The notes under the pieces were generated by a model that did no database searches, was not told the DNA's origin, and saw only the letters and a program-made list of their open reading frames with translations. From positions 1 to 39,573 of the forward strand of contig URAC01000002.1 of the NCBI GenBank assembly GCA_900545735.1: DNA of 39,573 nt, written 5' to 3'. Shown in pieces: positions 1-15,000 of this stretch (position 1 is its first letter; every line of letters starts with the position of its first letter). The stretch comes from an uncultured Bacillota bacterium (GTDB lineage: Bacteria; Bacillota; Clostridia; Christensenellales; UBA1242). Position numbers and translations under genes: made by a program.

Positions 1-48
1 TCTACACGAGCCTTATCGTCGGCAGCGTCAGATGTGTATAAGAGACAG
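1..48 (+). other. Nextera i5 adapter (not genomic)
   Basis: Bases 1-7 are the end of the P5 oligo, 8-15 (GAGCCTTA) fit an i5 index, 16-29 are the Nextera read-1 primer part, and 30-48 are the 19-base Tn5 mosaic end AGATGTGTATAAGAGACAG. This is synthetic library sequence left at the contig end. Genomic sequence starts at 49. Confidence 0.98.
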
Positions 49-53
49 TTATT

Positions 54-60
54 AAGGAGG
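54..60 (+). promoter_or_regulatory. Ribosome binding site of the first giant lipoprotein gene
   Basis: AAGGAGG lies five bases before the ATG at 66. It shows that the gene is complete at its 5' end although only 17 genomic bases precede it. The promoter is outside the contig. Confidence 0.9.
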
Positions 61-65
61 AAACT

Positions 66-3000
66 ATGAAAAAATTTGCCAAAATATGTACCTTTTTAAT
101 TTTAATTTTATGCGGAGTTGTTTTTGCTGCTTGCGGAAACACATCATCAACCCCAATATTATCTTCAAGCGAAAATAATGTTGAGTTAATAATAGGTACA
201 GACGAAAGTAAATCTTTTGATGTTACTTTGTCTAATTATGGCAATGGCAGTGATAGTGTAAGAGTGGAGTCTTATGAGAATAATAAGATTATTGAATTAT
301 CAACTCAAAAAATAGGAGATGGAAAAACAAGGGTTACTTTAAAACCTCTTTATCCTGGAAATGCAACTATCAAAGTTTCTTCTATAACCCATAACGCAAA
401 ACCTATTGAAATATCAGTTAAGGTCATTTTGCCAGTTGGCGATATTGAATTTAATAAAGATTTAGAAAACTCAATCTATGTGATCAAAGGCGAAAGTGTA
501 GATTTTGAAAATTTAGATTTAATTAATTATCTTCCTATTTCAACGGGAGATCCAAATTTAGATGGAGTCAAAACAAATCAAATTGGCGTTACATACACTC
601 TTGAAAATGTTTTGACAACAGATGGTGTTCAACTTGAAAACGGCAAACTTGTTGTTTCAAGTGATTGTGCGTTAAGCGAAGTTGAAGTTAGGGCAACATC
701 AATTTACAATGCTGAAATTTCAAAAACATTTAAAGTTAAAATTTTAAATCCAATTTCCAGCATAGTTTATATTGATGGAAATAAAGTTTTTGAAAATGGA
801 AATTTAGTTGATGGCAGCGGAAATAGTTATGCTTTTGAACTCTATCCTAGAGAAAGCGATATAACAGTAAGTCAAAAAGATGTGCTTTTGTTTGTCAAAG
901 CAGGTTCAGAAGCGGAAGTTATAAAAGTTGAAAAAATCTTTGATGAGAGCAAATATTCAGTTGAATTAAAATCTTTAACCTATGAAGATGGCGTGTTTAA
1001 ATACACCTACACAATTTCAGCGCTTAATGCTGGATATTTGGAAAATATCTCATTTAAAATTTCATACAAAGATTACACTTATGGCGAAAATGAAAAGGAT
1101 TATTATGTTGAAAGCGGAAATTTAAGCGTTGCAACATACAATTTGCCAAATTCAGTTTTAGTTAATGGAAATTCAAGCACAGAAAGTGGGCTTGATATTC
1201 TTGTTTTTGAAAACATAGCAACAATTTCAAAAGGAACCTTGCTTGAATTTACACTTTCTCCATCAAATTTGGCTCCAGAATATGAAACAATTAGATTGTG
1301 GGCAGCAAGTTATGCTAATTGCCCAATAAGTTTTTATAAACTCAATTCAACAAGAACAAGCTATGAACTTGTCTATGGCTATCCAAGAGATGCAAAAGAT
1401 GGAAGTCAATTTGTTTGCACAGGAATTGACCAAAACGGCAACGCATATTTTGATATGCCTATTGGAACAAAATTATATGTTGTAAAAAATCAAATGTTTG
1501 ACAAGGTTGATAACACAAACGCAACACTTTTTGCGTCATCTTTGAATTTTTATAATCTTGGCCTTGAAAGAAGCAAAATTCAACTTAATGTTAAAGTTAA
1601 CCCAGGGGCAAGTTCAGTTGATAGAGCTGAATATGATGGAACAAACTTCACAATCATCAATTCTAATATAATTGTTACAGAATTTATCGATAGCGTTGAA
1701 TTATATCTCGCTATTGCTCCACAAAACTTTGATATCGGCACTTCTTCTATTGTTAAACTTAAAAATTCCAACATTGCTGATGTTTCCGAGTTAAAAGTTA
1801 TAAGCAAAGATGACAACTATGTTTATGTTAAATTCACCTTAACTCCAAAGAAGTTGGGTGCTACAAAATTGACTGTTTATCTCTGCGATGGCTTTGAAAA
1901 GGAATTTGAATTAAAAGTTATCTCAACTCTTGATAATATTGACATTACTGTAAGCGATGAAACAGAAAGCATTGTTGATTATAAGGAAACTTTGACTGGA
2001 AAAATCAACGAAATTGACGAAAATAGCGTTACAGTTCAAAAATTGGCGTTCAAGAGCGGCACAAGCATTCAACTTGCAAAAACTGCTTATCCAATTTCAG
2101 CGGAATATATCGTTGAATATTCTTTCTATGATTTAGCAACTATAAAAACGATTTCAGAATTATCCATCAAAGAAATTTTTGAAGATGCAAGTTTTAACAC
2201 TACTTCAAACATTTTAAATGTCGATACTTTATCAAACTATTCAATTATTCAGGCGAAAACATCACAAAGTGAAGGAAAAACGCTTATCAAAGTTGATGTT
2301 AAAGGAAGATTGGCAACTGGTGAGGGCTATGAAGAAGAGGCTTCACATACTTTCTATTTCTTAATTGAAATCTATAAAGGCGTTGAAAATTTTGATATTT
2401 CTTCAAATGTTCACGAAATTTATTCCTATGACACTTTAGGCGATAGAAACGCTGATAAATCTTTTGCAGAATTTACTGTTACATTGCTTTCAAAGTTTGG
2501 AACTCCAACATATTTAAATTCTCTCGAACTTTATTATGGTGTTGGTGCGGAATCTCCTATTGAATTTAATGAAGCAGGAAGAGCGGTTGTTAAATATAAC
2601 GATAAAGATGTTTTAGTTTTGACAAGGTCTTTAAGTGGCAATGTTTGGACATATCGCGTTCAAGCATTGACAGCAGACATACAAAATTATGTTTTTGTGC
2701 TTAAACTTGTTGAAGTTGATGAAAGCAAAATTTTTGGCGGCGTAGTTCGCGTTATTGTAAAAGAAGCTGTTGAAATAACAGATATTGAAATTGTAAATGT
2801 CGACTTAGAAAATGGCATATATTTGGAAAATAATACTTTAAATGAAGAGGAAGAAGGCCCAACTTTTGAAATAAAATATAATATTTACACAAAAGATGGC
2901 TCAGAGCCTTTAAATTCTGGGTTGGAATTTGAATTATCAAGCAATTTGTCAATGCTTGGTGTAAAAATCGACGCACAAGGGAAAATAACAGTTCCAGCAG

Positions 3001-6000
3001 GCGTTGGCGGAAACGGCAGAATTTTAATCTATCCATCAAGCAACTATTTTGCGTCTTCAAATGGAATGAAAGATGGCGAAAAACCTTTCATTGAAATTCC
3101 TATATCAATCGCAAATGGTGAAAGCGAAGAAACGGCAATTAGAATTGATAGTCAAGAAAAAATAAAATATTTAAAACAAAATCCAACAAAACACTATCTT
3201 TTAGTTGGAGATTTTAGCATTTCTGAAACTATTAGCGAATTTTCAGGCGGACTTTATGGCTTACAAAGTGGAAAAACTTCAACACTTACATTAACAAGCA
3301 CAATGTTTGAAAAATTAACAGGAATTGTTAAAAATATCAACATAATTGGCGAAATTAACGCTCAAAATGCAAATTTAGGCGCAATTTGCTATGAAAATTA
3401 TGGAAAAATTGAAAATGTTAACGCAAGCGGCTTAAAAATTTCAAACACAGAAGCTGGCTCACATACTGGTGCGTTGGTTGGTGTAAACTATGGCGAAATT
3501 TTAGGCGGCGAAATTGTTGCAACAGTTAAGGGCGTTAATGTTGGCGGCGTTGCAGGGCTTAATGGCACAAAAACTGAAAATGAGATAACTTTCACAGGAA
3601 AAATAGAAAATGTAACTTTTGCCGGAAATATCACTGCAAGCGGAAATGCTGGCGGAATTGTTGCAGAAAACAACGGCGAAATTTCAAAATGTAAAGTTGA
3701 AAAATGGAGCAATAATCAAAGTGCATTTATAGCAGCAACATCTGATGCAAACGGCTTTATCGGCGCAATCGCAGGTGTTTCAAGCGGAAAAATCAGCCAA
3801 ACTTATGCTTATTCTTACAATGACACAATGTATGATATAACTGCAACAGCAAATGTTGTTATCGGTGGTCTTGTTGGTCAAGTTTCTGGTGGCACAATTA
3901 CAGAATGTATGACCAATTTCTCGCTTGAAGGCACTCAAATTGGTGCGCTTGTTGGAGAAATTACTAGTGGAAGCGTTAATAATTCATACACTTTAAGCAA
4001 AATTTCAAGAAGCAGTGCAAGTGCTTTGGCAACTGATGGAGCAGATAAAATTTCCTACTCCTATTCTCGCGCATACTATGTAGATGGTGAAACAACTACA
4101 TATTTATCACAAGCAGGTGGAACAAATGTGTATTGTGCTGGAGATTATACAAGTTTAGATAGCTTTAATTTGGCTTTACAAAACAACTTATCTAACACCA
4201 GTCTTTGGGAAACTGATTTATCAACAAATAACAGAATCAATCAAGGGGCGGCATATTTAGTTAATGCAAACCCACCAAAAGCAGTTTCATCAATAGAAAT
4301 CAATATTAATGAAGCGGGCAAAACAAAATATTTATATACTCAAGAAGATGGCAAAACGAATATCGTTTTATACTATTATCAATTACTTGAAGAATTGACT
4401 GACGGCGTTGCAAAAGCCGAATTAGCAAGATTAAATTCAATTTCTTTGGAAAATTTGTTTGGAGAAAACAATAATTTGTTATTCAATGTGATTTCTTCGA
4501 CATCAATATCTTTTGTTGGTAACAACATTAAGATTTTAGGCGTTGGCAAAACCGAAGTTAAAGTTACATCAAAATATGCAACCACAACTTGCCAAGAAGA
4601 AACTATAACATTCTATGTAATTTATCCAATTCAAGATTTCAACTTGTATCGTGGCTCTTCAGCGTTAAATCCTTCAACAATAGTTAAAGATGGCGATGTT
4701 GACCAAGTTGGAATGTCTAAAACTGAAACTTATTCTTCAAAAGTTAAGTCAACAGTGCTTTTGAATGGTCAAAATTATTCAATTTTTACAAATTTATTTG
4801 CTATTGGCTTTGAAATAAGAGCAAATAATAGTGCACCAAGTGTTTTAGGCGGAATTTCTTCAATTTATGATAAGAGTAATAATGAAGGAACTTTTGATGA
4901 TAATTTCACTTTTGTATCTGAAGGAACATACACAATTACGCCAAAAAATTATAATTTTGCAACCGATGAAGATGAAAAATTCTCTATTAATTCAATATTA
5001 GTTTTACAAAATAACGGAATTGGCACATATTTAGGAAATATCTCCGAATTTGCTGATTTTGATGTAATAAATAAGTTAATTTCACAAAATTTCAAGAAAA
5101 ATTATGAAATAAAAGTTGTTAGAGGCGCTAGTCGAATCCAAACAACTTTAACAGATAGCGAACTTTCACCATCAAATGTATTAAATTTTGATGTTGTTGC
5201 TATTTCAGATAAAAAACAAGAAAGCCTTATTATTGACATTTATGAAGGCGATGAAATAGTCGGCTCTTCAAAAGCAGCAGTAGAAAACGCAATTTTTGAT
5301 GTAAATGTAAGCCGCGTTAATTCAGTTGAAAATAACCATTATTTCAATGTATTTATCTCTGTTAAATCAGATGTTAGAAAGACAATTTCAACGACAAGAC
5401 AATTTGCAATAAAAATTTATGACGAAGATAAGAAAGTTGTTTCCGTTTTAAATTTGACATTAATTCCACAAGAAGTTGTAAGCATTTCAAATTCTCATTA
5501 TGCAGCAAATAACGAAGTTGAAAGCGGATTTTCAATTAACACAACTCCAACATCAGTTTTAAGACCTGGCAAAAACGGACTTCTTGCAATAAACTTATAT
5601 CCAGAATATGCTGCTTACAGCAAAATCGAAATTGAAAGTGCAATAATCAATGACAATTATTATGTTTTGTTTGAACAAATGGTCGCAAAAGAACAAAACA
5701 ACTATCAAAATGCTAGCGGAATTATTGGATATTCTTCAGAGCGCGACACAAACAAACTTACAATCTATTATTCAGACCAACTTGCAAATGACGGTGGAAT
5801 GGTCTATGTAAGAACAAAGATTATTGAAAGCGTTCCAGATGGAGTGTATTTCCCAATTACAATCAAAGTTTATCCAGCAGACGAAACAAAAGAGATTAAA
5901 ACATCAACTTTTGTTCTTGCTTCTGAAACAATCAACAAAGCACAAATTACAGTTGACGGCAAGAAAGATGCTGTTGTTTCTCGTGGAAATTCAACAGAAT

Positions 6001-9000
6001 TTGAAATTTCAGTAAATGAAGACCAAGAATTAACAGATATTAGAGTTTTAAATCACGATAAAAATAGTGAGGATAATTGCGATTATATCAATTTGATTTA
6101 CAACCGCACAGAATATGAAATTTCAAACGGCAAGAAAATTTATAAAGGCATAATAAATGTTGGCTTAAATGCTGAACTCAATGGCGATGGCGTTGTAAAA
6201 ATTCAAACCATAATGAGGAAAACAATCAATGGAAAACTTGAAGAAGAATATGATTCAATAACTTTAAGCATTGTTGATTTCACAATAGATGGAATGTATA
6301 TAGAGGGCAATCAAGAAGATGACAATGTTTTTGTTGCACCAATCCAATTAAGGCAAGATATAACTTTTGGCTTTAAGTTATCAAAAACTCCAACATATAA
6401 CAGTTCTAACTTATTAGAGAAAGCAGCAGTTGAGAGAATTGAAAGCAACAAGGCAATGTTTCTTAAAAATATTGCTTTAAATGTTGAATATAGTCAATAC
6501 TTATACGCAATCAACAAAGATTTAGTTACATTTAAAACTGACGATGTAAATAATGGCTATTCAAAAGACATTTCAAACACTGAAAACAAAGCAAATATCG
6601 CATACAGTTTGTATTATAAGAATACAAATTCTAAATATTTTGATGAAAATGGCGTTAAAAATTCAAATAATTACTTTGATATTATTATTGATAAAGATGA
6701 AAGCGATAAACCTTTATCATCAAGGACTTTTGCAATCAATGGTCTAAGAACGGGAACAATTCCTATGCAAATTAAAATTGCATATGCTCTTCCAAGCGAC
6801 CATAATGTAACGAATTATTTCACTTATGATTTTGCAATCAAAGTTCAAACTTATGAAGATGAAGACACACCAATAGCAATCACAAACGAAGAAGAATTTA
6901 TTAGATATATGAATGCAACCACAACAGAAAGTGGCGAGCCTGCAAACTATATCTTAATGAATGATTTATACTTGACTGATTTTACTCCAATAGCAAATAC
7001 TGAAATGATTGCTTCGTTAGACGGCAATAATAAGATAATTACAATAAGAAACTTCAATATTTCATCAATGTTGAATAACAATGCAAATCAAACATTGAAT
7101 TTGGCATTGTTCCAAACAGTTGGAGAAGACACAACACTTAAAAATTTGACAATCAATTTATATGAACTTGAAGACATCATAATTGATGAAGAAAAAGTTT
7201 CAAATGTCAATGCAGCGGGCTTGTTTATAGACAACTATGGAATTATTTATAACTGCGAAGTTACAGCATTGAACCTTTGGAAAGCTTACAACAGTGAAGT
7301 GCTTGCAAGCAAGGGCATTTCAACTATTGAACAAGAAGATTTGAATAAATCTTACAAACCAGCAACTTATTCTGATGGATATGGAATAAGAGTATATTTC
7401 AGTGCTGAAAATATCGGAAAATTGAAAAAAGATAGCACTGTTGTTCAAATTGCTGGATTAGGAATCAAAAACTTTGCTGCAGGAAGAATTACAAACAGCC
7501 GTGTCGGAAACACAACATTTACAAAAGTATTTATGACAAGCGTTGCAAATAATCAATCACAAGATTATGTTATAACGGCGGAACATTTAACATTATTAGG
7601 TCAAGCGGATATCGCAGGCGTTGTTTTAAGCAACGAAGGCGTTATTGCATCATCCTTCTTCTCAAATGGATATATTACCAATTTGTCAGTTTCTGGAACA
7701 GCATCTAAAACTGCAGGATTTGCAATATATAACGCTTATGGCGGAATTATCACAGGAAGTTATGTAAAATCTTTCAAAAAAGCATCAGAATTGAACGGAA
7801 AATTCTATACTGATGGCGGAATTTATTCAGAAGGAATATCTGCCGGATTTGTTTATGAAAATAGTTCTGAAATAACAGATTGTTATGCAAATCTTCTCTT
7901 AGGCGGCAGTTTGTCAGGAAGGTTGGTTTCTGGCTTTGTATATTCAAATACAAATTCTGGAAATATTGAAAGATGTTATTCAGCAGCAACAATTACAGGA
8001 AAATTGACAACTAGAATGCCTTTCTCTGGCAATAATGCCAAAGGCGATAGTATGCAACTTGGAAAATTGACAAATTGCTATTATTTTGTAACAAATTATG
8101 ACTCTGAAACGCTTCTTGAAGAAAAATATTCTACTGGCGCTTATGCAATATTGGCATCTTTGGTGGATAGAGATTTGTTATACGGATTTGCTTACACAAG
8201 CGATTCAAAATCGTTAGAAGGTTCTTCTATTGACGGCGTTTGGAGATATACAAATGGTGAAATTAACCTTTCATCAGCAAACAGCGTTGCAATTTCAGTT
8301 AGATATTTGATAGAGAACTATAACGGAGTTGAAGGCTCAAGAAGATTCCCATATGTTAATGAATATAAGTATGGTTCTAAAAATAATCCAATTATAATTA
8401 GAACGGCAGATGAATTTAATAGGGCGTTTGGTCAAGAAACAAACTTAAAGGAAAACGCTTATTATGCCATAAGTCAATTCTACAACAAGAATGACGGCAC
8501 AGTTTTTGGAAATTATAGGCTTGTTTCACATATTGATTTCAACAATGTTGTAAATATTGCTTCAACAAAAATTGCTTCTTCATTGATGGCATTAACTGGA
8601 AAATCTAACATCGGTGGATTGTTTGACGGCAACGGCTTAACAATTTCTAATATCGAAATTGCTTTAAGTGAACAAGAAAATGTTGGATTGTTTGGTCAAG
8701 TTATCAACGGAGCAGTATTTAAAAACGCAAATTTAACAGTAAAACAAGTAAATGCTGGTAATGGTGTTAATGTTGGCGGTGTTGCAGGTCTTGTATCTTC
8801 TTCATCACTTATCAATATCAGCCTTGAAGCAACAAACTTAAAAGGCGAAAATCGTTCTGAAATCAACGGAAAGAATGTTGTTGGCGGAATTGCAGGTCTT
8901 GTTCAAGGTGATTGCAAATTGTCCAATTTATCATCTTCAATTTCCGTTATCTCAAACTATCGTGGGGAAAATGAGTATAAACGCGGACAAATAGATTGTT

Positions 9001-12000
9001 CAAATTTAAGTTATGCAGGCGGAATTGCAGGAATTATAGACATCTATAAAACAGCAGGCGAAAGTTCGGTTTCAGTTGATTACGCTCAAGTCAACAAATT
9101 GAATGTTTCAGGAGAATCAATAATCATAGAAGCATATTATGTTGGCGGCGTAATAGGTTATTTAGGCAAAAGCACAAAAGCATCTGACTTGCGCTTTGAA
9201 ATTTCTGGAGATTCAAATTTTGAACAACATATCAGTTCAACAGGCAATACTGCTGGCGGAATTGTTGGCGTTAATTTTGGTGATTTGTCAGAAATTAGAA
9301 TTGAGCACGAAGACGATGTTCAAAAACAAATTGAAGATTCAGTTGCAGGATATTACAAGAACAACTCGGTTAAATATGGACACACAAATCTATTCTATGA
9401 TGTTGAAACAACAAACGATGTAAATATTGAATATGTTGGCGGACTTGTTGGTCAAATGCTTGCAGGAAATTTAATCAACAGTTATTCAAAAGTTGATGTT
9501 TCTTTGCCAACAGCAGACTATGCCGGCGGATTAATTGGCTACAATACATCAAATGGCATTTTTGACCAAGTATATGCACTTGGTGATGTTGACGGAAAAA
9601 TTGCCGGCGGATTGATTGGTAAAAATGAAGGAACTACAAAACTTTCTCACGCAGTTGCAATCAATGTCTATTCAAAACAAAATAGCAATTTATTAGAAGC
9701 GTTAAATGATGCATTAAACAATGAACTAACTGAAATAACGCTTGACAAAATTGGTTGTATTGCAGGTGAAGGCGTAAACAATTTAAAAATCGGTGAAGAA
9801 GTTTATGCTAATAAGTCGTTTACATTAAATAATGTTAAATTGATTTTATCAGGAAGCGACACAACAAAAGTTGAAAAATTAATCATCAGCTTAGATGAAT
9901 ATAATGGTGTTGCTCAACACGGCACTCTTCTTAACAGAATGTTCCTTGCAGCTGCTAATGCTTGGGACGTAAGTATGTGGGCTAAAGATGATGATGATAT
10001 GCTTCCATATCTAATTTTTGGTATCGTTTCTAAAGTTCTATACATTGAAAAGCCAAAAGATTTTGAAAGATTATGGAAATATTCAGGGGAAGGCTATGTT
10101 GTAATAATCGGCGATGATCCTGCAACATCATTTAATCCTTATGAATATAAATCTGGAGATGCTTCAACTTATGGCGAATTTACTGCGGCAGAATTAACAG
10201 GATTGTCAGTTAAAGGCAATAATTTGTACTTTAATTTGTCATCTATCCAAGAAACTTTTGTTCCAACAGATTTTAAAGGAACAATTTATGGCGAATATAC
10301 TGGCAAAAACTATTATATCGGCGGATTAACTGAAAAATCGTTATTCAAATCAATTTCAGGCGCAGTTGTAAGAAATATTGCTTTCGGTTATGAAAGTGAA
10401 AATTCATATATACACAAATCTGCACTTATGGCAGAATATATTGAAAATAACGCTTTGGTTACTAATATAAGCGTCAAAAATGTAACGTTGAATATTGATG
10501 TTACTGCAAATGGAAATTATGGGGCATTAGTAAACAGCGTTTCAGGCGTAAGTGAAATAAGTGCATTTACTATTGATAATGTAGAATTTAAACTTAATAA
10601 TAAAGTCGAAAGTTCTTTAATCAATGTTGGTGTTTTTGCAGGTCAACTTGAAAATTGTGATAAATTATCTGCAATCACAATCAAAAACTCTCAAATCGCA
10701 GTTGAAGGTGCAGCATATACATCTGCTTCAGTTGGCTTAATTGCAGGAAATATCACAGGAAGCAATTCAACAATTAAAAATGATGTTGCTACTGATTCTA
10801 ATGCAATAGCAATCAATGTAACATCTGTAAGTGGTGGTGAACTATATGTTGGCGGACATATCGGCAAAGCTGAAAACACCATTGTTGTTGAAGGCAGCAC
10901 TACAAGTTATGATGCGATAAAAGGCTTGACTATTGACTTTACTTCAGTAAACGAAGGAAAAGTTTATGCAGGCTTGATGTTTGGAGGCACTCAAGAGTTA
11001 GCAGTTGAAAGCGGTGCAAAAATAATAGGCCAAATCAAAAATGGCAATAATGCAGTAACTGCATACATTGGCGGATTGGCCGGTCAAGCAAAAGGCACAA
11101 TTAATGGCGTATCAGTTGACGGAAAAGACGGCAACTTAATCAATGTTAATGTTGAATCAACAACAGATTTCTATTCATCTATCGGTGGCCTTGTTGGCTA
11201 TGTTTCTGGCGGCGCTTTAACAATCACTGGAACAAATAATGTCAACGGCAATATATCTATAAAAAATGACAGCGAATTTGCAGTTGCAGTTGGCGGCCTT
11301 GTTGGCTCAATAGGCGCAGATTTAGAAATCAATAATTCTTCAAATATAGTCGTTGGCTCTTCTAATTCAGAAGGAAATAATACAATAAAAGTTGAATCAG
11401 AAATAATTTCTCTTGGCGGCATTGTTGGATTAATTAATCAAAATTCTGCAACTATCTCTGGAACAATTCACGTTTGGTCAATAATTGAAGCTCACGGCAA
11501 AGATATGTGCGTTGGCGGTATTGTTGGAAAAGTAGATAATTTAAACAACTCCAACAATAAAATTGTTACTATTGAAAGCGATAACGCTACAAACTTAACA
11601 TTTAATGGAGATATTAAAGCGTTTGCAACCCAAACAGGCGCAACATTAAATATTGGCGGCATTGTTGGAAGCATAACTGGTGTAAATTCAAACAATAAAA
11701 ACAACTTAAGTAAAATTAACAAAGTTGGCTTTAAAAATGGCTCAATTTATGTTGACAAAAGCGAATCAACATCAGATATTGAAACAATGAATGTCGGTGG
11801 TTTGGTTGGCTTTATGAACCACACGCTTTTGGAAGGAGGACTTGTTTCTGGAAATATTGAGATTAATAAAATTTCAATAACAACAGCAAATATCGGAGGA
11901 GTTGTTGGACAAATCACTGGCGGAACTTCAAGTGTAAAAGTTTGCGTAAATGGCACAAAATCTTGGGGAAATATCAAACTTGCAGATGATATGACCATTG

Positions 12001-15000
12001 CAAGTTTATATGTCGGCGGTGTTGTGGGAATTGCTCCAACAGGCACATATTGGCAATTTGGCAGCAACTCAACTTTAACATCTATATATAACAAAAACTT
12101 GGCAACAGGAAATTTTGCAGATAATGTTCGTGCCTTAGTTGGCTCTGCGCCTGCAGTTGCTAGCTCAAAAAATGGCGAAACTAATTTGCCAATAGAATTA
12201 ACTAACAAATATTCACATATGTTCAATTTGTCGATTGACGACAATTCTTTTGGCAAAAATTCAACTTTTGCAAGCATCAAATCAGATTTCATTAATGAAA
12301 ATAAAGATTTGTTTGGCGATGCTCTTGTAGAAGGCTCAAAATTAAATCCAAAAGTAATAACATTAGATACAACATTTGGCGAAAATGGCAAAAATGATGC
12401 AAAAGATATGCAATATTACATTGCGAATAGTAAAATTAGTTTAAGAGGGGCAACAATTTATGCAAACGCACACTTAATTGGCAATGGACAAATTTGGAGC
12501 ACAACATCAAGCGGCAAAGATTCTTCGCCAATTCTTGAAAACTATGGCTATATTTCTGGCTTCAAGTTTGAAACTTCTTCAATATATACATTAACAAGCA
12601 ATGATATACTAGAAGAAAAAGCACCAAGCGGCGTTGCAAATATCAACAACGGAATAATTTACGCAAACACTGTTGTTGTTTATGGAAATGATGGTTCTTT
12701 CGATAAATCAGCGCAAAAATATTCAATATATGCCGGTGTTGTAGGCGAAAATAACGGATTAATTGCCGATACTGGCGCAATATTGTATGTTAAAAACGCG
12801 CTTGCTGGTTTTGTAGCAAACAATCAAGGTTCAATCATTAATTCTTATGTAAATGGCGTTGTTCATAATGGAGCGATGTATTCTTTCAACGGCTCTGAAT
12901 CTAGTTCAAGCAAAATTTTGAACTGCTACACATCAATCAAGCAAGGCGGAGTTATAGATACTTCAACAGGTGCAAATCCAATCTTCAATGGTAGCTCATT
13001 AGAAGGCAATTTCTATGACCGCAATGGCACTGAAATTGAAGCCGCTCAATCTGGTGTGACAAAGAAAACAACAAGCGAAATGAGCACAATCAATAATGAT
13101 GCAGCATCATTCTTGTCAAGTATTAATACATTAAATCGTTTTGCGCAAAATTACGCCTTCAATTTTGGTTATCCAACGCTTTCTAATGGCGCTTATGCAA
13201 ATTTTGACTATTTGAAAGTTAGCACAGGAGCGGGAACAAATGTTTCAGTGTTGCAAATTCCAAATGTTGGAAAGTTGGAACAAATAAAAAATAATACAGC
13301 TATTAAATATATTCAAATTTTAACAAATTTAGATTATACAAATAGTGGCGTAGATTCGCACGCTCAAATTAATTCAATCACATATTTTGAAGGCAACGGC
13401 TTTGCAATCAACAACATTCCTGAAAACACTTCTGGTGGTTTCTTTGGAAAGTTAAATGAAGTTAAAGAAGAAGTTACTGTATCGGGCGGTCGCTGGACAG
13501 GAAATAGTTGGGTGGAATGGTCTTCTGATAATTATCCTTATAAATTTTATTATAATGAATGGTCAGAAAATGGCACTATTTATCAAACATTAATTGTTTC
13601 AACCGGTACAAAAGAAGAAGGTATTACATTAAAAGAATGGAGTGGAGGCGAATCGTTAAGATATGGAAGGGAATATGCCTGGACATTTAACGGAGATAGT
13701 TTTTCGTTATATACTGGCGAATCATCATATTATTATATAACAGGCAACATTTCCGTTGCGGGAGAAACTAAGACTTCAATCGAAAATATTGAATTTAATT
13801 ATAAAAATGGAGCTGAAGTTGGCTCAGATTCATTGACAAGTGTTGGCGCAGTTGTAAATAAAGCATACAATTTGTCAATGACGAATGTCCGTTCAAGCGG
13901 AGCAACAGTGGTTGGAAATACATCTGTTGGCGGTCTTGTTGGTTATATGAACGGCGGAGCAATATGGAATTGCTATAACTTCAATGATGTTCAAATAAAC
14001 AGCCCAAGCAGCAATAAATGTGCAGCTGGCGGACTTGTAGGTTACGCCGAAAGTGTAAATTTTGGGTATAATGAATCAAATGAAAACGGCAATTATGGCA
14101 ATATTAGCATCTCTGGCAGTGGATATGCTGGTGGCGTTATTGGAAATTCTGTAAATTGTCGCATAAATTACGCTTATAACATTGGAAATGTTAGTTCAAA
14201 CACTTTTGCTGGCGGACTAATTGGTTATTATAGCATGGCATATGCTGGTGCTAATAATGAGACGTTATGCTCACACTTGTATAACTATGGCATAGTAACA
14301 AGTGGAAATTGTGCAGGTGGTGTAATCGGATATGGCTATTCATGGAATGATGCAAACGAAGATTTACAACATCTATTCAATTTTGGAACTGTTAAGGCAG
14401 ATGCTGGTGATAATTCTAATATTGATATATTTGCCGGTGGAATAGTAGGCGCAATCAAAGTGGTTTCTACAAATACTATATCAATAAAATATTCTGGCAA
14501 CGAAGGCTCTGTTAGCGGAATAGGCAAGCGCTGGGTTGGAGTTGGCGGCATTGTTGGCGCACACATATATAGTTTTGATGAAGTTGGAGGTTCTGCAGAC
14601 ACTGCTAAAAACGGCGGAAGTGTATCAGACTGTTACAACTCTGGCAATTTGCTATGTGCAAATTTAAATAATGTTGATGGCTATGTTGGTGGAATTGCTG
14701 GCGGAAATGTTACAACAATAGAAAATTGTTCTATGACTGGCAAAATCACAATTCGCGATGATGAAACATTTGGCTGGATTATGGGCTCAGCGTGGGGTGG
14801 TGCAACAATAAATAATTGTTATGCTGAACCAAGCACAGTTGTTGTGGAAGAAAAAGGCACTGACCCAGGTAAAAATGCTAATAATATGTCAAGTTATACA
14901 TTTAATCCAAAAAGATTCTATTTAGATTATGAAGGTGGAATTTCAGTGTATTCCGAAAGTTATGCAAATGCTGGTGAATATGAAACCAACGAATCGTTAA

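Noticed and set aside
11747..12391. Minus-strand frame of 214 codons inside the first giant gene
   Set aside because: It mirrors the GLUG-repeat coding strand (Pro/Thr-rich reverse reading), has no ribosome binding site, and the plus-strand reading is clearly a protein.
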